Source of the DNA: Amanita rubescens
Lineage: Eukaryota; Basidiomycota; Agaricomycetes; Agaricales; Amanitaceae
Direction: 5' to 3'
NCBI GenBank assembly: GCA_015039365.1
Contig: WION01000119.1
Span: 80,670-144,669, forward strand
DNA: 64,000 nucleotides
Both the position numbers and the translations under genes were made by a program. The notes under the pieces were generated by a model. It was not told where the DNA came from. It did no database searches and saw only the letters and a list, made by a program, of their open reading frames with translations. Below, one piece after another: positions 1 through 12,085 of this stretch. Positions within the stretch are counted from its first letter, which is position 1. Every line of letters begins with the position of its first letter.

Positions 1-2248
1 TCTCTTCCAACACACGTTCCGTAGCCTCCCTCAACCTCTGCCTCTCCTCCTTATCATCCTTCGCTTTTGCCTTCTTGTCCCCTCCCTTCCCTCTCGCACC
101 CCTCTCCACACCCACTTCCCACTCAACCCACGACTTGACAGCCCACCTCAACGTCCGTCCAATCCTCACAATATCCCATTCATGCCCCCTTGCCACACCC
201 CCGGTCTCCTTCAAAAACCCAACGGCATCCCCAAGCGGCGCAACACCCCCAGAACCGCCCACACTCGGCCACGCACGCTCCATCGCCTGCCACTCAACAT
301 CCACTCGCGCGGGCACACCACTCATAGTGTACCCGAAATTCGTCTCGCGGGATATATACGTCCGCGCGAGGCGCGAGATGAGCGAGCGGCGGAGGGCAGT
401 ACGTAACGTACGATGAGCGCCGAGACACGTGTGGATCGTGAATAGAGTAGGAGAGGTAGGATGGAGTGGTTGGGGGTAGTCTGCCTGTCCATGACTTCCT
501 GATGAGGGCGGAGCTGGGACGGAGCTTGAGCCTGCACTCGCGCTCTGTTGCGTCGAAGACGATGGATGAGAGAGGGACGGGTGGAAGGACTGTAAGTGGA
601 CTGAGATGGAGGGCAGAACCGGTGAGACAAAGCTCGCCATAGGTGACGTAGGCATAGTTAACGGTACCTGCGGCGGTGGAAGAGATAGAAGTGGTGGGAT
701 GGGTGTCGCAGGTTGCGTTGGGACTGGAGAACTCGTCATAAAAGAGAAACGGTCCGTTGCTGGGCCTGGTTGAACCTGTTGCCCTTGTACGTAGGCTTGC
801 TGGCGGCCTAGCAAAGGCTGCGGGTGCAACTGGGGAGACGGCTGATGCTCGAGTGGAGCTGCTGTCAAAGGTTCGGCCGGTGGAGGGAGCTCAGAGTGGA
901 ACAAGGGCGGCGGTGCGGACATATCTGGCGTCGTCTTTGGAGGTCCTAACCACACCTTGAGGATAAGTTTGGACAGAGTTGCATAAGGGCCCGTGAGAAG
1001 TTGACCCAAAAACGTCGTTATCCTCTCTTCTGTTTCACGCTTCCAGTCGAGCGATGCGCTGCTCGTGGAGGGCTGCGATTGAGATCGGTCTGTTGACGAA
1101 GCATTGTGCCTCGAAACGACAGATAGCCTGGATAAGGGCGTAGCACAAAATGCAGTAGCTCGAAACAGAGTAGGAATGATATCCTGCAGATGTTGCGGCG
1201 AGAGCATCTTGTCTTGGGAGAATAGATGAGTTAGATAAAGATGTATCGCTATTTCCGCAGGGTGTTTGAGGTGCGCCAGTCCAATTGCTGGTGCAGATGT
1301 AGTTGCAGAAGCGATTGTTGAAGTCGACGTCGTGCGCCTATGCGCCTGAGTAGACCGGGCGGATGGCGCTCCGGTTGTCGTTATCGAAGGCGTGGACGGT
1401 TGAGCCTGACCAAGTTCTTCTGGCTCCTCGCTTGCGGGATCATACCCTTTTGTCCTAGGCAGCTGGACAGCCCTATCCACTAGCGTGGCATAGAACGTGA
1501 TAACAGCATCTAGCTCTTCATCGGGGATCCTAGCCACGTTTTCGGATTTGTCGAGTATTTTCGAGATAGATTCTGCACAGAGAGTGATGCACCGTTCCCG
1601 ATCGTTTCTTTCGTTGCGTTCATCTATAAGCGAGCTGGATCGGGGAGGAGGGCTGATACCCTCCTGCACGTTTATCGCGCGTGCTTCGAGGATAAGGAGG
1701 CCATCGAATGAGGTTTGAATCCAAAACTTCAACAGTTCAAGGACGGCTTCCTCGATCCCTAGGGTATCTGTGCCATACCCTGTCATCCCCCTGAGAGCCT
1801 TCAGCCTCGGCTCCCAAGTCTCTGCGGCCCACTCTTTGCACATTGTAAAGAGTGAGAATAACGTCAACCTATCTGCGGTCGTCAGTTCCTCTCTTTGCTC
1901 GTTCTCGAAGTACGAGCCCATAAGATCGTATCCTGCAGCTTGTATGGCCGTTGGTCTGTCTGGATCGCACAAAGAGAGCCAGATGGGTACAAAGAAAGAT
2001 CGTTTAGGAAGCGGTGAAGCTGTTGGGAGGACCGAAGCGAGATGACGGGCATAGACCAGAGAGGGGACAGCTGGGGGCATCAAGGATGAGATGAGGTCAT
2101 AGATCTCGAGACTAGGCTGCGACGTGTGTAGGCTAGAGGACGACGAGGGCTCCGAGACGCGGGGTGCAGTACTCGGTGCAGCTGACGGTACGGAAGTTCG
2201 TTTGCGCCAGAAAAAGGCGGTGTTGGTTCGAGCGCGCGGGATCGACAT
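1..2248 (-). CDS. Large hypothetical protein, N-terminal part (possibly tuberin/TSC2-like), runs off the left edge
   Basis: The minus strand is open for 749 codons from the ATG at 2248 to base 1 with no stop and no intron needed, so the gene continues beyond the window. The first 40 residues are Ser/Pro-rich. Residues about 45-220 look helical (EIYDLISSLMPPAVPSLVY; SLFTMCKEWAAETWEPRLKA). A long Pro/Ser/Gln-rich linker lies roughly at residues 440-600. A basic helical stretch follows (RTLRTALRRSLISRLARTY), then a Lys/Glu-rich coiled-coil-like tail at the window edge. The helical-repeat plan and the WEPRLKAL...G region recall N-termini of fungal tuberin (TSC2, the Rheb GAP subunit), but the diagnostic GAP domain would lie outside the window. 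The reading frame is well supported; the identity is inference only. Confidence 0.7.
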   Translation of the reverse strand, partial: MSIPRARTNTAFFWRKRTSVPSAAPSTAPRVSEPSSSSSLHTSQPSLEIYDLISSLMPPAVPSLVYARHLASVLPTASPLPKRSFFVPIWLSLCDPDRPTAIQAAGYDLMGSYFENEQREELTTADRLTLFSLFTMCKEWAAETWEPRLKALRGMTGYGTDTLGIEEAVLELLKFWIQTSFDGLLILEARAINVQEGISPPPRSSSLIDERNERNDRERCITLCAESISKILDKSENVARIPDEELDAVITFYATLVDRAVQLPRTKGYDPASEEPEELGQAQPSTPSITTTGAPSARSTQAHRRTTSTSTIASATTSAPAIGLAHLKHPAEIAIHLYLTHLFSQDKMLSPQHLQDIIPTLFRATAFCATPLSRLSVVSRHNASSTDRSQSQPSTSSASLDWKRETEERITTFLGQLLTGPYATLSKLILKVWLGPPKTTPDMSAPPPLFHSELPPPAEPLTAAPLEHQPSPQLHPQPLLGRQQAYVQGQQVQPGPATDRFSFMTSSPVPTQPATPIPPLLSLPPPQVPLTMPTSPMASFVSPVLPSISVHLQSFHPSLSHPSSSTQQSASAGSSSVPAPPSSGSHGQADYPQPLHPTSPTLFTIHTCLGAHRTLRTALRRSLISRLARTYISRETNFGYTMSGVPARVDVEWQAMERAWPSVGGSGGVAPLGDAVGFLKETGGVARGHEWDIVRIGRTLRWAVKSWVEWEVGVERGARGKGGDKKAKAKDDKEERQRLREATERVLEE

Positions 2249-2443
2249 CGTCGTCGTCGCGCAAAACGACGAGCTTGCTTGATTACCTCATCACACATGA
2301 CTAATTTAGCAATTTCATCGTACGTAACGCTACGATACTAATCCTAACACCAGCTGGGCATACGTCGTGTCTCGCCATTAAGAGGAAAAATGCATCACGG
2401 TCTCGCGTCTCGCCATTCTCGAGTCTGGTTGCTAATGCATAAG

Positions 2444-3165
2444 CGAGTAATGGACCAAGTGTGCCAGCGCAGGGTAGCGGATGTCGAGTCCGAAGAGCAC
2501 TTGAGCGGGAGTTACGTCGGGTGCAAGTGGGATAACGAAAGTGAGGATGAGACCGGAGACAATCATTAATGCCTGTTGTAGCATATATGTTCTTGGTCGC
2601 TTGTGTCGTAGTTGGTGATGTCAGAACGGATGGACAGTCCACAATGGAAGGTGGGGTCAGGGCCTGATGGGTGATACGGAGCGTTGGAACTGCCGTTGTT
2701 GGTGGTATGCTGGTGATGGTGGTAGAAGGGGATGTGGATGCAGGTGGTGATGCGCATAGTCGCGAGACATTGCTATTGTGGCTACCTACCACTCTGGAAT
2801 GGATGTGGTGGCAGGTAGACCGGATAAGGAGAGGAAGGTGGCCTGGCGAGGAAGAGCCGGGACGAGGATACCGAAAATATAGTGTTGACCGTGATCTGTA
2901 CCTTGTCCGCGGTTTCTTCTCGCCTTTGCATAGCCCGGATGTCTAGGTCGGCTGAATGCTTCTGTGGATCTCGATAAATGCGCGAAATTCCTAAATTAAA
3001 TGAAAAGACAAACATTCGCCATCTGGATAGCGACCACTCTCCAACTTCTTGCCAGTTCTTTTCCTCAGACGACGCAGCCTCCTCCTTAACATGTTCAGAA
3101 TACATACAGGACGAGCTGTCACTTTCTCCTGTGCCAATGTCAGGTTTCTGCGTTTCATTAATCAT
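2444..3165 (-). other. Possible spliced hypothetical gene with one membrane segment
   Basis: On the minus strand an ATG at 3165 opens about 90 acidic then basic codons ending ...RAMQRREETADK at a good donor (AAG|GTACAG near 2900). A second coding-like stretch at about 2580-2444 contains a hydrophobic segment (LMIVSGLILTFVIPLA) and ends in TAG after HLVHYSLMH. The two could be exons of one short membrane protein, but I could not close the reading frame between them. No family recognised. Confidence 0.25.
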
Positions 3166-4424
3166 ACAAACTCTCCTCTCTATAAAACGGTATTAAGGCA
3201 CCGTTTTCGATCAACGACCGGCACTCACCAGCATATTTGCAAACTTCTTCATCATACCGTCCACGTAAATCGTACTTGCCTGTCGTCGCTACTCTCCCAT
3301 TCTTGCCCATTTTCGCCAAACCCCCAAGCTCAACAAACTATTTCTGAAACGGTGGCGTCGAAATGACATCTGTAACACCATATTTTGCCGCTGCTGATCA
3401 ATCTGCGAGGCCTTCTCGTCAAATTCGTCCCGCAATACCACCTCGACTAGTTCGGGTCCTCCCCTCTATGTTCCGCGCTTTGTGAAGCCACACCCGTGAC
3501 AGTCAAAAGATGCATCCCCACGAAATTAGACGTGTGTATCTCTGTGAATTCGATGAGAAATAGAAGAGCCACAGGATTTGAGTAGCGTTTCCTATGATTC
3601 TCCAGGTTCTGGTGTAGGAGAAGGTAATGGGAGGTCAACCGCGGTCATTTCAGCATTTTTTTTTCCGTCATCTCATCATATTATTCCGTAAATGAAGAAG
3701 AACGGTTGACGTGACTGCTCTTGCCATTTTTTCCTTCGCTTCTTTGTTCCTGTTATGCTTTGCGCACTCCAATGACACCCGGTAAATGACATCTGCTGGG
3801 TTTAGGGGATATATGCGCTTGCTTTTGCCTATGGGATGTTTCTTGTCCGAGGTGGTGCTCACTGGGAGAGGCTGGACGAGGTACTTGAAAAAGCGAGCGG
3901 AGGGATGATGAAGCGCTGGAGATGGGCGTAGTTTGGGCGTAGCGGAGTTGCCGTAGCAGTCCAGGTACTACAACGGCGGAGGGTTCTGCTGTAAGATGGT
4001 GTCGGGCTCTCATTTCCAATGCCGCTGAAACTGTAGGTGCGGGAACGGGTGCAAGCGGGGCCAGCCTGTACAGATGACCTGGGTCAAGGCTCGTGAGTCT
4101 GACGCGCATCCTAGCGGCATCGGAGGAGGAATCCGGATTCCGCATGAGGATTGGCCAGCGCTCAGGCTGAGCACAGCTGACGAGAACTCTAGGGAGAGGT
4201 AGCTGAAAGAGAAGAATCCACTGCTTGATTCATAGTGGAAAGAGGCCGGTGGGCGAGGACATTTTGCCAGGCGAGACAGCGAAGGGCGATGTAAAGACGG
4301 TTTCCTTGCTTGACAATGCAGAAGCGAAAAAGTGAACAATACGCCACTGATGTTCCGGAAGCGACATCGATAGAAGTCCATAATGAATCGTCTTGCGGCC
4401 CTTCGGCCTTCACTTTCCTGAACC
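3166..4424. other. Stretch without a convincing gene
   Basis: Open frames on the minus strand (for example 4145-3753, Ala/Pro/Ser-rich) show no recognisable domain or splice-site support. I see nothing else I can defend here. The right edge coincides with the start of duplicated block A. Confidence 0.4.
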
Positions 4425-4887
4425 TTCCATCGCCAGTTGAGCGCTCTGAGTTTGTTCTCGGCATGCATCCAACAGCTCTACATCTCCGAGTCCCTTGACC
4501 CTCCTAGGCTCACCCTGAATCCTTGACCATAATCGCTTTCAAGACCAACTGATGGCACCCCTCGGATGATGGCACCGTGACTAGCGAGTCGCAGCAATTG
4601 TGATGCCGTGATTCTACTATGGCCGCTACAGCATTGCTTACTATACTCGAGTCTAGGATAAGTATGGGCCAGGTATGATGAACCACTGTCGCTAGGCTAG
4701 CTTGCTCACCGAAGCAGGAGTCTGGCCGAAAGCCCAAGTTTACCACGAGGTTCCATGCGACATGTGACATGTTACAGAGTCACTTCTTTCTTCTTGACCA
4801 CCATATACTAATAGCTCAGGCACATCGTGACAAGACATCATTTTCAAGTACAATTCTCAATTCCATATATCATAGACATTGATTGCC

Positions 4888-7800
4888 ATGTCGGCAGAGG
4901 ATCCACCTCAGGTAGTGAATACTGGTATCTTTGCTGGATACCAGAATGTTGTTGTTATGGATAGTCAATATAAAGAGGTATTGCATTTCAGCATTTGGTG
5001 ACGTGGATTTTGTCAATAATGATGACTCATAGATCAACTACTATCTTGCAGACTATTCCAATATTGATCTACCTCCTTTACCTCCTATCAAACATTCTAG
5101 TACTTTCTTTACAGGCCAAGATAAGTACTTGCAGAAGCTGAAGGATTACTTTGCCCCCAATATGGGAGGCCAAAGAAATTTTGTCCTTTTGCATGGTTTA
5201 GGTGGCATTGGAAAGACACAGATTTGCCTTAAATTCATTGAAGAAAACCCTGATTTGTGAGTAGTTTACACATTAGTATAGTAATTCAATATAACAGACC
5301 TATTCAAGGTTCTCTGACATATTCTGGATTGATTCTTCTTCACAGAAAAGTATTGAATTTGCACTCACACAGATATCTTTAACCTACAGTACTTCACTAA
5401 ATGGTAGACCCTCACCCAGATCTGCTCTTGATTGGATCTCCCAAACACCCAACTTTTTGATGGTGTATGATGGAGCAGATGAACATTACTCAGTAGTTGA
5501 GAACTTCCTCCCACCAGGAAATGGAGGAAATGTTCTGATAACAAGTAGGAATATTGGATTGAAGAGGTTGAGCAACAACTCAACAGAGATTCATGGCATG
5601 GAAGATAAAGATGCTATGTCCTTGCTTTTGAAGTCAGCCATGCTTGATGACACAGACAATGATATCTATAATCTGGCCCAGCAGCTTGTTTTGCAATTGG
5701 ATGGAATCCCTCTTGCCATTGACCAAGCAGGAGCATACATGCATTTCTGTGAGTGCAGCATTGATAGCTATTTGGGGTTGTATGCAAGATACAAGAATGA
5801 GTTAATGAGGGATACACCAGGATTTAAGGGTGCTTCAGATTATGGGACATCTACATATGGGACATGGGACATTTCTATGAAAAACATGGAGATTATGACT
5901 GCAAGCAAAGTTGGGGGAGAAGCTGAGGCAGCACACAGTGCAATCAGGCTATTAAGGATTTTTGCCTTTTTGAATCATGAGAACATACCTGAAGAATTAT
6001 TCAAGAATGCTGCAAAAAATTACATACAGAGAAATGTTGAAGTAAAAAAGTCTGATTTTTTGTTATCAATAAGCCAACTGAGCAATCAGACTTTATTCCT
6101 AAGTGAAGATGGGGAATGGGATAGAATGCAGTTTCTGAATGGAATAAAAGTTTTACACTCTTTTTCTTTGGTCAAAACTGTTAACCACTTGTATTCAATG
6201 CACATTCTGGTTAACACCTGGAGTAGGAGTTGTGTGCCAAAAACAGATGTTGAGAAATACTATTGCAGTGCAAGAGCACTGCTATCCTGTTCAATAGTCT
6301 TCAACTGGGAAATTGACAACTATGAATTCTGCAAATTACTTGCTCCACACATTAGGTCAAATTGCTTCCATGGATTGGAATTAAAATTGAACAGCAAGTA
6401 CTATGATGATGAATATGAGCAATTTGCACTAGTATTCCATCACATTGGGAGCTGGGATGAGCAGGAAAAATTGTTACATGTTATAATTCATCAAAGAACA
6501 ACAAAGCTTGGATCAGATGACCCATCCACTCTCACCAGCATGGACAATTTGGCATCAACATACAGGAATCAGGGAAGGTGGGATGAGGCAGGGAAGCTTC
6601 AAATGGATGTGATGAATTCAAGAAAAACAAAGCTTGGATCAGACCACCCAGACACTCTCACCAGCATGGCCAATTTGGCATCAACATACAGGAATCAGGG
6701 AAGGTGGGATGAAGCAGAGAAGCTTGAGATGGATGTGATGAATGCATTCAAAACAAAATTTGGATCAGACCACACATCCACTCTCACCAGCATGGCAAAT
6801 TTGGCATCAACATACTGGAATCAGGGAAGGTGGGATGAAGCAGAGAAGCTTGACATGGATGTGATGAATGCAAGAAAAACAAAGCTTGGATCAGACCACC
6901 CAGACACTCTCACCAGCATGGCCAATTTGGCATCAACATACTGTAATCAGGGAAGGTGGGATGAAGCAGAGAAGCTTCAGATGGGTGTGATGAATGCAAG
7001 AAAAACAAAGCTTGGATCAGACCACCCAGACACTCTCACCAGCATGGCAAATTTAGCATCAACATACAGGAATCAGGGAAGGTGGGATGAGGGAGAGGAG
7101 CTTGATATGGATGTGGTGGATGCATTCAAAACAAAGCTTGGATCAGACCACCCAGACACTCTCACCAGCATGGCCAATTTGGCATCAACGTACTGGAGTC
7201 AGGGAAGGTGGGATGAGGCAGAGAAGCTTGAGATGGATGTGATGAATACAACAAAAACAAAGCTTGGATCAGACCACCCAGACACTCTCACCAGCATGGC
7301 CAATTTGGCATCAACATACTGGAATCAGGGAAGGTGGGATGAGGCAGAGAAGCTTGAGATGAATGTGATGAATGCAAGAAAAACAAAGCTTGGATCAGAC
7401 CACCCAGACACTCTCACCAGCATGGCCAATTTGGCATCAACATACTGGAATCAGGGAAGGTGGGATGAAGCAGAAAAGCTTCAGATGGATGTGATGAATG
7501 CAAGAAAAACAAAATTTGGATCAGACCACCCAGACACTCTCACCAACATGGCCAATTTGGCATCAACATACTGGAGTCAGGGAAGGTGGGATGAAGCAGA
7601 GAAGCTTGAGATGAATGTGATGAATGCAAGAAAAACAAAGCTTGGATCAGACCACCCATCCACTCTCACCAACATGGCCAATTTGGCATCAAGATACAAG
7701 AATCAGGGAAGGTGGGATGAGGCAGAGAAGCTTGAGATGGATGTGATGAATGCAAGAAAAACAAGGCTTGGATCAGACCACCCAGACACTCTCACCAGCA

Positions 7801-9412
7801 TGGCCAATTTGGCATCAACATATTGGAGTCAGGGAAGGTGGGATGAGGCAGAGAAGCTTGAGATGGATGTGATGAATGCAAGAAAAACAAAGCTTGGATC
7901 AGACCACCCAGACACTCTCATCAGCATGGCCAATTTGGCATCAACATACTGGAATCAGGGAAGGTGGGATGAAGCACAGAAGCTTCAGATGGATGTGATG
8001 AATGTAAGAAAAGCACAGCTTGGATCAGACCACCCAGACACTCTCACCAGCATGGCCAATTTGGCATCAACATACTGGAGTCAGGGAAGGTGTGATGAGG
8101 CAGAGAAGCTTCAGATGGATGTGATGAATTCAAGAAAAACAAAGCTTGGATCAGACCACCCAGACACTCTCACCGGCATGGCCAATTTGGCATCAACATA
8201 CTGGAATCAGGGAAGGTGGGATGAAGCAGAGAAGCTTCAGATGGATGTGATGAACACAAGAAAAACAAAGCTTGGATCAGACCACCCAGACACTCTCACC
8301 AGCATGGCCAATTTGGCATCAACATACTGGAATCAGGGAAGGTGGGATGAGGCAGAGAAGCTTCAGATGGATGTGATGAATGCAAGAAAAACAAAGCTTG
8401 GATCAGACCACCCAGACACTCTCACCAGCATGGCCAATTTGGCATCAATGTACTGGAGTCAGGGAAGGTGGGATGAGGCAGAGAAGCTTGAGATGGATGT
8501 GATGAATGCAACAAAAACAAAGCTTGGATCAGACCACCCAGACACTCTCACCAGCATGGCCAATTTGGCATCAACATACTGGAGTCAGGGAAGGTGGGAT
8601 GAAGCAGAGAAGCTTCAGATGGATGTGATGAATGTATTCAAAACAGAGCTTGGATCAGACCACCCAGACACTCTCACCAGCATGGCCAATTTGGCATCAA
8701 CATACAGGAATCAGGAAAGGTGGGATGAGGCAGAGAAGCTTGAGATGGATGTGATGAATACATTCAAAACAAAGCTTGGATCAGACCACCCAGACACTCT
8801 CACCAGCATGGCCAATTTGGCAGTGACATATATGGATCAAGGAGGGCCAAATGAGGCAGAGACACTGGAGTTGGATATGATAAGTGCCCCAAAAGTGAAG
8901 TCTGAATCAGACCATCTGGAAGCAACTGTCACTACTAATACATGTATCACTAACCAACCCTCTTCCAATAAGGATCTTCAGACAGTTCAGCAAGATGATA
9001 GCCAACCTGAAAATATGGTAAGTTAAGTAAGCTGACCTTGGCTTTTGTCTTATCACTTCTTTTGCTTAGCCAATCAAGCCCCTCAACCAGCTAGAGATCC
9101 AACAAGCTGAAGAGCAAGAGCCCATAGTAGGTGACATGGACATTTGCCTAACTTTTGCTAGATCTGGCTTTTGCATAGATCTCCAGTACCCATGACTATT
9201 TCAAGGAGGTTCCACATCAGGTGCAAGAGCAGAGTCAGGATGTGGTGCCCATGGTATTCTACCCTTGCACACCAATTCCCACTTTACATCTAATGTGTTC
9301 TTTGATGTAGCCTTCCAGTTCTGGTGAACAACAACTTGAGCACATTGCAATGCAAACTAAGAATCAGTTTATTGAGGGACTCAAGGGCATATGGAGAAAA
9401 CTGAAGTGTTGA
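4888..9412 (+). CDS. NB-ARC / tetratricopeptide-repeat (NLR-like) protein, six exons
   Basis: Predicted STAND-type NTPase of the fungal NLR class, likely a cytosolic sensor. Exons 4888-4977, 5033-5256, 5309-9017, 9070-9126, 9179-9253 and 9311-9412 join in frame to about 1418 residues; all introns are GT..AG. The N-terminus is a short hydrophobic motif (NTGIFAGYQNVVVMDSQYKE). Next come Walker A (HGLGGIGKT), Walker B (FLMVYDGAD), a sensor-like GNVLITSRN and a GxP-type motif (LDGIPLAIDQAG). A winged-helix-like region and an MHILV motif (MHD position) precede 19 TPR-like repeats of 42 residues. Three tiny 3' exons encode a Gln/Glu-rich tail ending GLKGIWRKLKC. Opening the frame at an internal ATG (5457) would lose Walker A, so 4888 is preferred; the paralogue at 44309 has the matching start. 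No conventional effector domain is visible; ligand unknown. Confidence 0.85.
6495..8888 (+). repeat. Nineteen tandem 126-bp units encoding 42-residue TPR-like repeats
   Basis: Each unit encodes a block of the type KTKLGSDHPDTLTSMANLAS followed by TYxxQGRWDEAEKL and xMDVMNx. This is the TPR_10/TPR_12 signature seen in kinesin-light-chain-like repeats. Most units differ at only a few codons: the residue after TY (W, R, C, K), S/N next to it, E/Q in the xMDVMN block, and the first two residues of each unit (RK, FK, TK). The last unit is degenerate. Near identity at the DNA level implies recent unit amplification or gene conversion. Confidence 0.9.
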
Positions 9413-10182
9413 GTACTGTACACCTAGCTTAGCTATTTTCAATATGAGAGCACAATACCTAGACACCTCAAAACTTCGGCCTCAGAATCAGTGCCTCAAC
9501 CACCACCAGCCTCTTCCCATGCTATCGGAGCATGATCTCTACAGCTAACAAATACATATATGTATCTCCAGCCTATTTCAGGGACCGTCGCGTCCAATAA
9601 GATCAGCATTTCCTCGTATGTGGTTCCATGAACATCCTTGAACCGATAAGTAGTATGACCCCTTTCGAGACGGAAACAAGCCAATTCACCTTAAAGTCAA
9701 TATACAAAACAGGATACTGTCGAAAGTGCTTCGAAACGAGCTCGCCATGGTCAGTAATGGCCGTCCCTGCAAACTGGCTGGTAGTTATACATATCTCCGG
9801 TGTTTGCCAGACCACGTTTCAGAGGTTGCTGCGGCAGGAACTCCCTGAAAGGCTCTGCATTAGCAAAATGCAGATATTCGATCAGAAATAAAACTCAAAC
9901 CGAATCATTGAGAGTATATAGCTCTTTCCACAACGTTTCGGGCGCAGAACGAGGTGGTGACTTCCGCGGTCGTGTAGGAAGGCCTCAATGGCGAGGGATA
10001 TCCATAAATGTGGCATTTTCATGGTCAAATGTAGCAAAAGAGCTAGGGCCTGAGTAGACCCCCTCTTGGACTACGACGCGTCGGACATCTCCTTTACTGA
10101 CGTTGAAATCGCGGCGCGGTGGCGGTGACACGGTCACGCCAAAGGTGACGCGATCCGTTGAAGGTCAACCTCCCAGTAAACC
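9413..10182. other. Intergenic stretch, nothing recognised
   Basis: Downstream of the NLR gene. Short open frames only, without splice or domain support. Base composition shifts from A+T-rich to balanced at about 9470, near the end of duplicated block A. Confidence 0.4.
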
Positions 10183-11520
10183 ATGTCTTCCCCTGTTGAA
10201 GTTGAAGTTGCCGAAGGTCATGTTGCGTTAGTTCTTCTGCAGGGCAGAAATTCGGTCTTCTATCTCGAAATCCCATTGGATATCATCAATAATTTATGTT
10301 TGAAGCCCCTCAAGTATCTCCTCTACCTTGGTTGGTGCATCCTCGGCGCTGAAGGCGTACTGGCTCTTGAACCTGACGGTGATGAGATTGATACCGATGA
10401 AGACCTGGATGAAGATGTATACCACTATGTTACATATGATGAGCTAGGTATGTTTCTTTCATAATGCCATTGTTGTCATGCACACGCACGACACTTATGA
10501 CATTCTATCTGTTCAACGAAGATCTCGCCAGTATTGTCGACCCCGAGGTCATTAAGACCAGGACGAACGTGCCTTCAGAAACTACGGAAATGCGTAACGA
10601 ATTTTCCACCGATTTGCTGGAGCGTGATGTTTGTTGCGTGTGGACAGGAACTGATCCGTTTATTGGAGATGGTTTTCATATCATTCCATATAAGCGTGGT
10701 TCCGAAGTATGTTTCATAATCTTCTGCTGGGAATATGTCTCATCGTCCGGCTACTATTTCAGTGGCTTCAGCAGATCATAGAGAATCGACCGAAAGACGA
10801 CGAGAATGTGAAGGAACTGAATGAGATTAATGATATTCGCAACGGCGTCTTCGCGAACTCTGGCATACATCGCGCATTCGATCGGCGCCGTGCAGCCATT
10901 CTCAAAGTTTGTCATATTTGTCCGCCTGCTTGTCTTGTCCTATGTCCCACCAATCCTCACAGACTCCAAACTCTATTCTTCAAACTGAAGACGTTCCTCC
11001 ACGCCACCTCCGAGAACATATCTCAGAAAAAGTCAGTTATCCGCCCCGTTGCCGTTACACGCTGCAATGGCTGGTAACCCCGAACGCAAACACGATGTCC
11101 TCTATTCCAAACAATAGCGATGCCGCTTTCAGGAAACGTACACCGAAGCGGGACTACCCATCGGGCGTTTTACTCCACTACATCTACGGTGCTGCAGCCA
11201 TCAAAAACTGGGGGCGTGGTACGGATGTCCTTCTGAAAGTCGCAAAACCTGCTTGTCCACGGGTACCTGTCCGAGCACAAGCAGGACCACAGAGAACAAT
11301 AAACAACAGGACCACTGCAATTAGGAAGCGTGAGGCGGCCGATCGTCGTAGAGCTGGAGCTTTGGTGGAATCGGAGGACCAGGAGACATGGGATGAATAT
11401 GACATGATGCTATTTCTTCGGGCAAACACCAAGGCTGCAAAAGAACGCCGTCTTAAGAAAGCCAGCGAGGATGCTGGTCGTATTGAGCGGTGGAGGGGAG
11501 GTGTGTCGCAGGGGGTCTGA
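10183..11520 (+). CDS. HNH-nuclease-domain protein of an Agaricomycete-expanded family
   Basis: Four exons (10183-10447, 10522-10706, 10763-10906, 10963-11520) join in frame to 383 residues. The N-terminal 85 residues form a beta-rich module (VALVLLQGRNSVFYLEIPLD; LKYLLYLGWCILGAEG) followed by an acidic stretch. The HNH core lies at residues about 120-205: LLERDVCCVWTG, then HIIPYKRG (first His), NDIRNGVF (Asn) and IHRAFDRR (last His). This order is that of HNH_2-type endonuclease folds. A conserved C-terminal region (RYTLQWLVTPN; LLHYIYGAAAIKNWG) ends in a Lys/Arg/Glu-rich helix. The family is abundant in mushroom genomes; its substrate is not established to my knowledge. All three introns are 56-74 bp with good consensus sites. 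Confidence 0.8.
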
Positions 11521-12085
11521 TTGTACTAGTAGTAACGGTCCCATCACTGCTCTTGAAGGAACAGCTGACTCGTTAAAGCATTGAAGGCAGATTCTACCCG
11601 TTGCAGCCGAGATTCTTTTTTCTAGTAGACTGGCAGGACGGATGACGAAACGTTCGCAGGGCTTCGCAATTGTATTCTACGTAGTGGTTATCAGCATTTC
11701 AGCGCTGACATTTCGCGAAGAATGTACTTAACACCTAACCATTTCTCACACGGATTGGCAATACTTACCGCCGAGAAGAATAAAGATGTCAGGGAAAATC
11801 TAAGATTTGATCTATTATAGCATTGGATGGATGTCTTATTTACATAATGACCGTCGTCGGTAAAGTGTATTGGAACCAGAAGCTGCATTCTTTCGCGACG
11901 CCACGCCCAATCTCCGGCTTAGAGATGATAGTCGGGTTAAATGCCAGCATCTTGGTACATGCGGTTGATGCTGGCAATACCAGGTCAGGTTCATTGCGTA
12001 TATACGGCCCAAGTCACTAATCGCGCTTCTTGCGAATGTTGTCGTACGACAAGTTGAAGCGGGATGTCATCGTTAAGGCCTATAG
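11521..12085. other. Intergenic stretch, weak coding signal only
   Basis: A short open frame at 11823-12020 on the plus strand (SGLEMIVGLNASILVHAVDA) might be an upstream exon of the decayed gene that follows, but I cannot connect it by consensus splice sites. Confidence 0.3.

Larger units (their letters stand above)
4425..9460 (+). repeat. Segmental duplication, copy A (pairs with 43791-47935)
   Basis: From 4425 the sequence parallels that from 43791 in direct orientation: the same promoter-proximal motifs, including an ACATGTGACATGTTACA stretch before each gene, then matching exons and introns. Similarity fades shortly after each gene's stop codon. The duplication therefore includes about 460-520 bp of upstream DNA and the whole gene. 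Boundaries are by eye, about 30 bp. Confidence 0.75.

Noticed and set aside
4010..4468. Overlapping minus-strand frames upstream of the NLR gene
   Set aside because: Partly inside the duplicated promoter region; copy B does not keep the frame, so they are unlikely to be coding.
6495..8888. CRISPR-like or satellite array
   Set aside because: The 126-bp units are in frame, encode TPR-like helices and lie inside one exon; this is a protein repeat, not a CRISPR array.
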